A DNA stretch of 19,469 nt, taken from CAZCWM01 sp964622625 (GTDB taxonomy: Bacteria; Planctomycetota; Phycisphaerae; Phycisphaerales; Phycisphaeraceae). The stretch lies in NCBI GenBank assembly GCA_964622625.1, contig CAZUUQ010000051.1:1-19469 (forward strand), in the 5' to 3' direction. The notes beneath the pieces were generated by a model. The model saw only the letters and a program-made list of their open reading frames with translations, made no database searches and was not told the origin of the DNA. The translations under genes and the position numbers were made by a program. Numbering within the stretch: the stretch's first letter is position 1; each line of letters begins with the position of its first letter. Below, in pieces: positions 14,437-19,469 of this stretch.

Positions 14437-17400
14437 TCAGCGCACAGGCAGGCGCGTCGGACCGGGCTGGACGACCTCGTAGGTGTTGTCGCCCAGGTTC
14501 CAGCGTACGAGACGGGCGGTGAGGTTGCGTCCGTCGCCTTCACGAATTTCGGCCACACCGCGCCCATCGATCTCGCCGCGAAGGACGACGATCTGATCGC
14601 CGCCTGTGTAGGCCATGCGATCGGCCAGGTACGTGCGGCCGCCGGCGATCACACGGACCTGTCGATCGGCATACAGGCCGCGAATCTCCGGCTGAGGCGG
14701 GTTGTCCGACAACCAGCCGGGCAGGCCATCGGTCTCCTGCAGATCGGCCACGAGCCGCTGACAATTCAGATGCACGCCCGAGTCTGGTGCGCCGGCAGTC
14801 TGGTCAGCGCTCGCGGGAACATGATCCATGACCACGTCTCCACTGGTCCGCAGATCGTTGTGATGGGCGTCGAGGGTCATCTGCCCGGTCCACGTCAGCA
14901 ACGTCACGCCTCGCCCGCGAAGTGTCACCAGCGGTTGGTCGGTCGCGTCGTCCGTTGGGCGGACGCTCGAAGTCGGTTGATAATCCTCCACCAGCAGCGA
15001 CCCCGGGCCGAGCACCTGCACCTGCTGCAGCGCGTCGTCAAATGTCAGCGCGGGCCCGGCGAGGCGCAGGCGGGAATCAAGCGGGCGTTCGCCGTCCATT
15101 CCCGTCCCCGTACGGGCCGAACCGTATCGCTGATTGACGAATACCACCTCGCTGTCCTGCAGGCTGCTGCGCGCTGTGGCGGTGCGGACGGTCCGTGAGC
15201 CGTCGGGCAGCTCCCGAAGGTCCATGGACAGATGACCGCTGCGCAGTTCGGTGTGCGCATCCGCGTCGGCCGCGACGAGGCGCACGTCCCCGGCGAACGT
15301 GGCCTGGGCCGCGTTGTGGTCGTAGTGCATCGTGTCACGCCAGGCGACATGCAGACGGTCGCCGACGGGTGCCGGAGTCGCCGCGTCGGCCTCGCCTGAT
15401 GGCGTGAAGCTGATGGACGCCAACTCCTTGAGCGTCAGCGTGCCGGGACCAAGCACGTGCAGGCGGCTGGTAGCCTCGTCAAGCAACAGATGTTCGCCCG
15501 CCAGCACATGGCCGGCAGCGACCGCCCGCGCGGGCTGCTCGTCATCGCCGAACAGTTCCACTTGCCGGCCCGAATCATCCGCCACGAGGTGTCGGCCCAG
15601 GAGCACCAGACCCTGCCCTTCGAGTTCGACAGTGACATCACCGCGTGCTTCGAGGTGCCGCACGCCCAGGGCGCTGGCGGACGAGGAATCCCTCGTCTGC
15701 CGCATGGTTGCGGCCGATCGCAGCGGTGGACGCGCGGCATCTGCCACCTTTGCCGGCTCACCACTTTCCGAGGGCGGCGGCGCGAACAAGTCGGCGGTGG
15801 CTGCCAGTTGCGGCGACAGCGCCGACGCCAGCCAGGACGCGCCGCCGTCCGCATGATCGCCGCTGCGAATCGCACGAGGATCGGCCGCTGGCGGCGGCCC
15901 GTCGCGGTGGATGGGGCCTGGTGCGATCGGCGTTGCTGCATCCGACGGGTCGATAAAGTCGATGGTCACCTGGTTGGCGAACAGTCGCGTCGCCGGCCGA
16001 CGCAGCACCGCGCGGTCCGTGGCCGTGAGGCGGACAGGTTGATCGGTGCGGCCCGAAGCCCCTGGGATCGATTCCCAGTCGATGGTCAATTCGCCGGCCT
16101 GAATGTCGACACGGGCGTCGGGGCGGGGGTCGAGATTTTCAAGACGCGCCTCATCGGTGACGATGATGCGCCGCAGAGGCTGGCGACCGCCGAGAGCGGC
16201 GTCGGGTTCGCCCAGATGCAGGGCCAACTGCTCGCCGCTGAGTCGGACCTGCGGATGTAACGCTTCCGCATGGCCGTGGAACACCGCGTGGCGCAGGCCG
16301 GTCAGGCGCGAAGTCGCTCCCATGGCATCGGTGTAGAAGGACGTTTCGAGGCGATCACGCCAGGTGACCTGCATGCTCTGTGTCTGGCCGGCGGCGGGCG
16401 GCCACCGGGTGTCGTGGGCGCCGTCCGGCGCGCCCGTCATGCCGCGCACACGCCCCGGACCCCGGAAGGTGGCGGCGGCGTGCCGCGGCGAATACCGCAC
16501 CTGGTCGCACTCGATCATGCCCAGCGTAGACGAGGTAATCAGCACCGGAAGTCCGGCCTGGCCGCTGAGTTCGACCAGCCCCTCCGCCGTGCGGTACGAC
16601 GCCGTCGATGCCGTAGCCAGTTCGCGGCCTGAAGTCAGCACGCGCATGGGACGGCCGCTGAGACGCAGCACAACGTCCTCGTCGTCCAGACGGGGAATTG
16701 ACTCGACATGCGGCCGCAGGTGCAGCGGTCCGGTCCAGGCGATGAGGATGTCATCGTCGCGCGGCGTCATCATGGCGCGCGCGGAAGCGGAATCGGCGGG
16801 CGCGGGAACACCGGTGGCGCCCTCGGCGACCACAGCAGCGGGAGACGTGGGCGCAACTTCGCTGTCGTCATCCCCCAGCGCGTCATCGGCCAGCATTTCC
16901 GCGGCCAGGGCGAAGAAGGCTTCGAGCACATCGCCCGTCAACGTCACGTCGCCTCGCCGCACGTGCGACAATCGCTCGAAGCGGGCGTGATATCCCTGTG
17001 ATGATGCGCCAGCCTGCCCCCGCGGCGAACGCGCGGCCGCGTCATGGCCCGTCCCGTCCGCACCCTCGAAAGCCGGCGTGGTGGGTGCGACGGCATCCGC
17101 GGTGGCGCGGACGCGCAGCTCCTGGCCGTGGGCCAGTTCCATGTGTTCGATGCGATTTGCCAGGTCGTTGTAACGCAGCGTCAGTCCGCGGCCACGGAGG
17201 TCGAAGCGTCTGCTGGTGGCGTGTACCGGTCCCGTGCTGTCAATGCGCCCGGTCAGCAGGTCAAACTCGACCGGCTCATCGAAGAACAGACGCAGGACGG
17301 CGTCGGACGATTCGGGGCCGAAGCGCGGCGGCGAACCAGACGAGGCGGACCCGGCGTAGAGCGTTACGCGCACGTTGCCACGCAGCGTGCCGTGCTGCGG

Positions 17401-17790
17401 CTGACGATCCTGCTCGACCAGGCGGGCTTCATCGGCTCGTATCTCGACCAAGCGCGACGGGCTGAGTTCGATGCGCGCCACCGGTTTGCCGACCAGTGAT
17501 TCCCCGGCCGGCAGCGGTGTATACGTCTCGCCGACGAAGTCGACGAGCCGCCCGTCACGGGTGCGGCGATGAATGGCGTAGCGACTGGCGCCGCCTACCT
17601 GTCCAAATTCGTCACCGGGCCGGGGGCCGACAGCCGTGTCGGGTAAATCCAGGGGCACATAAGGCCCATCGGGGATCGGCGCGGTCCGCGGCACGGTCTG
17701 CTCGCCGGTCTGCGGCAACAGTATCAGCAGCAGGCCAAGCAGCGCCGCCGCCACGGCGGTCAGAGTCGTCAACAACCGGCGTCGAATCAT
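14437..17790 (-). CDS. Giant LptC/LptA (OstA)-like periplasmic protein, 1117 residues
   Basis: The N-terminus (MIRRRLLTTLTAVAAALLGL...) is a short basic tail and one hydrophobic helix to about residue 27, so the protein is anchored in the inner membrane with the rest in the periplasm. The remaining 1090 residues read as repeated short beta strands of the LptC/LptA/OstA type, such as GTLRGNVRVTLYAG (about 134), RGRGLTLRYNDLANRIEHME (about 200), LEARGDVTVELEGQGLVL (mid), NAAQATFAGDVRLVA (about 825), and NLTARLVRWNLGDNTYEVVQ at the end. LptC (about 190 residues) and LptA (about 185) carry LPS from the inner to the outer membrane in proteobacteria. Here several such units seem to be on one chain. 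Low-complexity A/P/S linkers (about 275-345 and 620-700) separate the blocks. The gene is immediately upstream of kdtA. LPS export is inferred from fold-like sequence and neighbour; homology was not tested. Confidence 0.68.
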   Translation of the reverse strand: MIRRRLLTTLTAVAAALLGLLLILLPQTGEQTVPRTAPIPDGPYVPLDLPDTAVGPRPGDEFGQVGGASRYAIHRRTRDGRLVDFVGETYTPLPAGESLVGKPVARIELSPSRLVEIRADEARLVEQDRQPQHGTLRGNVRVTLYAGSASSGSPPRFGPESSDAVLRLFFDEPVEFDLLTGRIDSTGPVHATSRRFDLRGRGLTLRYNDLANRIEHMELAHGQELRVRATADAVAPTTPAFEGADGTGHDAAARSPRGQAGASSQGYHARFERLSHVRRGDVTLTGDVLEAFFALAAEMLADDALGDDDSEVAPTSPAAVVAEGATGVPAPADSASARAMMTPRDDDILIAWTGPLHLRPHVESIPRLDDEDVVLRLSGRPMRVLTSGRELATASTASYRTAEGLVELSGQAGLPVLITSSTLGMIECDQVRYSPRHAAATFRGPGRVRGMTGAPDGAHDTRWPPAAGQTQSMQVTWRDRLETSFYTDAMGATSRLTGLRHAVFHGHAEALHPQVRLSGEQLALHLGEPDAALGGRQPLRRIIVTDEARLENLDPRPDARVDIQAGELTIDWESIPGASGRTDQPVRLTATDRAVLRRPATRLFANQVTIDFIDPSDAATPIAPGPIHRDGPPPAADPRAIRSGDHADGGASWLASALSPQLAATADLFAPPPSESGEPAKVADAARPPLRSAATMRQTRDSSSASALGVRHLEARGDVTVELEGQGLVLLGRHLVADDSGRQVELFGDDEQPARAVAAGHVLAGEHLLLDEATSRLHVLGPGTLTLKELASISFTPSGEADAATPAPVGDRLHVAWRDTMHYDHNAAQATFAGDVRLVAADADAHTELRSGHLSMDLRELPDGSRTVRTATARSSLQDSEVVFVNQRYGSARTGTGMDGERPLDSRLRLAGPALTFDDALQQVQVLGPGSLLVEDYQPTSSVRPTDDATDQPLVTLRGRGVTLLTWTGQMTLDAHHNDLRTSGDVVMDHVPASADQTAGAPDSGVHLNCQRLVADLQETDGLPGWLSDNPPQPEIRGLYADRQVRVIAGGRTYLADRMAYTGGDQIVVLRGEIDGRGVAEIREGDGRNLTARLVRWNLGDNTYEVVQPGPTRLPVR

Positions 17791-17797
17791 CTCGTAA

Positions 17798-17803
17798 AGT
17801 GTA
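17798..17803 (-). promoter_or_regulatory. -10-like box seven bases before the LptC/LptA-like ATG
   Basis: TACACT on the minus strand ends seven bases before the ATG at 17790, again with no Shine-Dalgarno and no clear -35. The arrangement fits a leaderless start but may be chance. Confidence 0.25.
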
Positions 17804-17826
17804 TCCGATCGCGGACGCTCCGCCGC

Positions 17827-17856
17827 TTCGCGTCACAGCGCGAGGGCCGGTAAGAT
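17827..17856 (+). promoter_or_regulatory. Weak candidate promoter of the phosphohexomutase gene
   Basis: TTCGCG (17827-17832) and TAAGAT (17851-17856) are separated by 18 bases in the roughly 110-base divergent region. The -10 is fair and the -35 poor. The leader would be near 38 bases. Confidence 0.25.
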
Positions 17857-17887
17857 TACCCTCCACCGCTGTTTGTTTTTCAATGGC

Positions 17888-17891
17888 AGGA
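17888..17891 (+). promoter_or_regulatory. Ribosome binding site deciding the phosphohexomutase start
   Basis: AGGA lies nine bases before the ATG at 17901. The in-frame ATG at 17883 is preceded only by a T-rich stretch with no such site, so 17901 is preferred. Confidence 0.45.
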
Positions 17892-17900
17892 CTTCAATCG

Positions 17901-19307
17901 ATGCTGGGCAAGATTTTCAAGGCCTACGACGTAAGGGCCACGTATCCCGATCCTCTCAACGAAGTGGCCGCGTGGAAAGTCGGTTACGCGGCCGGTCAGT
18001 ACCTGTCGCGAACCAGCGGGTTGGCCGGGAGCGGTCGGGTGCTGGTCAGCCGCGACATGCGGCCCCATTCCCCGTCGCTGGCAGGGGCACTGTGCGAGGG
18101 CCTCCGCGCTGCCGGTCCCGACGTCGTCGACCTGGGCATGTGCGATACATCGTTTATCTATTTCGCGATCAACCATCTGGACAACGGGCGGAAGGATGTG
18201 ATCGGCGGCATTCAGACCACCGCCAGCCACAATCCGATCGAGTACAACGGCTTCAAGATCTCGGGGCGAGAGGCCCGGCCCATCGGCGCGGACACGGGCC
18301 TTAAGGAGATTCAGGCCATCGCCGAGAACCTGCCCGCCAACCTCGGCCCCGGCAGCCTCGAGCCTGCCGGCAAGTATGAGCGGTGCGACCTCTGGAAGCC
18401 GTACCGCGAGTATGTGCTGCGTTTCCTCGATCCACTGCCGCGCCCGCTCAGAATCGTCATTGACGCCTCCAACGGCATGGCGGGAAAGCTGGTGCCGGCC
18501 GTGTTCGAGGGCATCGATAATCTCGAAATCATCCCGATCAACTTCGAAATCACCGGCAGCTTCGTGCATGAGCCCAACCCGCTGGTGGCCGAGAACATGG
18601 TTCCCACCCAGGAAGCCGTGCGGCAACGGGGCGCCGACCTGGGCGCCTGTTTCGACGGCGACGCCGATCGCTGCATGATCACCGACGAGAAGGGCGCGAT
18701 CCTCGGCTGCGACCACCTGACCGCCCTGCTGTGCCGGCGCTTTCTGGACCAGGCGCCGGGGGCGGCCGTGGTCTACGACCTGCGTTCGAGTAAGGTCGTT
18801 CCCCAGCAGATCGAGGCCCTGGGCGGCAGGCCCGTGCGCAGCCGCGTCGGTCACGTGTTCATGAAGGCGCTCCTGCGTGAGCACCAGGGCATCTTCGGCG
18901 GCGAGCTGTCCGGTCACTTCTACTTCCGCGACAATGCTTTCGCCGATTCGGGGGCAATCGCCCTGGCGTCTCTGCTGTCGATGCTCGGCCGCGGTGATCG
19001 GCCGCTGAGCGCGATGGTTGACCCATTCCGCAGATATCCCCAGAGCGGCGAGATCAACTACCGCGTGGCCGACAAGCAGGCGGTGCTCGATGGCCTCAAA
19101 TCGAAATACGCTGACGTGGCCGCGATCGACGAACTCGACGGCGTGACCATCGACGCCTTCGATGCCCGGGGCTGGTGGTTCAACGTCCGGGCCTCGAACA
19201 CCGAGCCGCTGCTGCGCCTCAACGCCGAGGCGGCCGACCGCGACAAGCTCACCACCCTGCTCCAGGAAATCCGCCCGCTCCTGGGCGAACCGGCGCAGGG
19301 GCACTGA
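17901..19307 (+). CDS. Phosphomannomutase / phosphoglucomutase
   Basis: A 468-residue alpha-D-phosphohexomutase, cytosolic, interconverting hexose 6- and 1-phosphates on the way to GDP-mannose or UDP-glucose for envelope polysaccharides. All four family signatures are present: the phosphoserine loop TTASHNPIEYNGFK (about residue 108), the metal-binding DGDADR (about 252), the sugar-binding loop GGELSGHFYFRD (about 333), and the phosphate-binding RASNTEPLLRLN near the C-terminus. It begins MLGKIFKAYDVRATYP, the usual family opening, which with the AGGA site supports the start at 17901; the ATG at 17883 would add six residues. Sequence does not separate mannose from glucose use (AlgC-type enzymes do both), so no symbol is given. 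It is divergent from the LPS genes, and the next gene follows after 17 bases. Confidence 0.93.
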   Translation: MLGKIFKAYDVRATYPDPLNEVAAWKVGYAAGQYLSRTSGLAGSGRVLVSRDMRPHSPSLAGALCEGLRAAGPDVVDLGMCDTSFIYFAINHLDNGRKDVIGGIQTTASHNPIEYNGFKISGREARPIGADTGLKEIQAIAENLPANLGPGSLEPAGKYERCDLWKPYREYVLRFLDPLPRPLRIVIDASNGMAGKLVPAVFEGIDNLEIIPINFEITGSFVHEPNPLVAENMVPTQEAVRQRGADLGACFDGDADRCMITDEKGAILGCDHLTALLCRRFLDQAPGAAVVYDLRSSKVVPQQIEALGGRPVRSRVGHVFMKALLREHQGIFGGELSGHFYFRDNAFADSGAIALASLLSMLGRGDRPLSAMVDPFRRYPQSGEINYRVADKQAVLDGLKSKYADVAAIDELDGVTIDAFDARGWWFNVRASNTEPLLRLNAEAADRDKLTTLLQEIRPLLGEPAQGH

Positions 19308-19324
19308 ACGGCAAGGCGCATGTG

Positions 19325-19469
19325 ATGTCGGCAAAGCATGGCGCCCTGCTGGCCATTGACGGCGAACGCTTCCTGCTCAACGGCGAAGTGACCTGCCGCG
19401 GCCGCGCGCACGTCGAGGGCCTGCTCTACAACATCCGCACCGTCAACGCCACGTTCGACGACACGCTGG
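19325..19469 (+). CDS. 5' fragment of a gene cut by the window edge
   Basis: An ATG at 19325, preceded by AAGG at 19313-19316, opens a frame that stays open to the last base (48 codons). It begins MSAKHGALLAIDGERFLLNG and continues through EVTCRGRAHVEGLLYNIRTV to a FDDT near the end. This resembles the opening of planctomycete proteins annotated as hypothetical or glycoside-hydrolase-like (F.LNG..T..GR...EGLL...R), but that comes from memory of the pattern, not a search. The 17-base spacing suggests an operon with the phosphohexomutase. Too little is present for a function. Confidence 0.6.
   Translation, partial: MSAKHGALLAIDGERFLLNGEVTCRGRAHVEGLLYNIRTVNATFDDTL

Noticed and set aside
11914..14482. 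Plus-strand open frames antisense to proB and kdtA
   Set aside because: ProB and KdtA motifs are complete on the minus strand; the plus-strand products are low-complexity and match no family I recognise.
17496..17900. Long N-terminal extension of the phosphohexomutase
   Set aside because: It is antisense to the start of the LptC/LptA-like gene. The family begins at the IFKAYD motif directly after 17901.
1..19469. tRNA, rRNA, CRISPR, riboswitch or integrase signatures
   Set aside because: No cloverleaf-like segment, regularly spaced repeats, rRNA-like stretch or recombinase/transposase motif was seen on either strand; intergenic space is too short for most.

Overview
This is high-GC, gene-dense bacterial chromosome from a metagenome-style scaffold; a 100-base run of N joins two contigs. 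The gene content points to a Gram-negative, LPS-making bacterium: a Kdo transferase, a very large LptC/LptA-like periplasmic protein and an RND efflux pair. The KdtA variant motifs, the unusual GlnE-like protein and several unplaced membrane or TPR proteins suggest Planctomycetota, perhaps a Phycisphaerae-like lineage. That placement is inference; the window has no rRNA or marker that proves it. No tRNA, CRISPR, phage or insertion sequence was seen.

Layout, left to right. (1) 1-1001, minus: the 5' 333 codons of a class III PLP aminotransferase, cut by the window edge. (2) 1002-1264: divergent intergenic region with a perfect TATAAT box and a 9-bp inverted repeat. (3) 1265-7063, plus: an RND operon with a membrane-fusion adaptor, an inner-membrane RND pump, and an unrecognised single-span membrane protein. 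The pump reads as two frames only because the scaffold gap was filled with 100 N while the contig ends still overlap by 55 bp. Removing the 155 extra bases restores one 1112-residue frame. (4) 7149-9593, plus: a GlnE-like adenylyltransferase with one nucleotidyltransferase half and two N-terminal ACT-like segments. (5) 9683-17790, minus: a run transcribed right to left. It holds a 1117-residue LptC/LptA-like bridge protein, kdtA (waaA), proB and two coupled TPR-like helical proteins. (6) 17901-19307, plus: a phosphomannomutase/phosphoglucomutase, followed after 17 bases by the start of another gene that runs off the window.

How the genes fit together. The right half has an envelope-polysaccharide theme: a hexose-phosphate mutase supplying sugar-nucleotide precursors, KdtA building the LPS core, and a candidate single-chain periplasmic conduit for LPS export. 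ProB (proline synthesis) and the GlnE-like protein (probable glutamine-synthetase control) are nitrogen/amino-acid genes interspersed with these. The strongest candidates for something undescribed are the 1117-residue LPS-bridge-like protein with internal repeats, encoded directly before kdtA, and the ACT-ACT-GlnE fusion.
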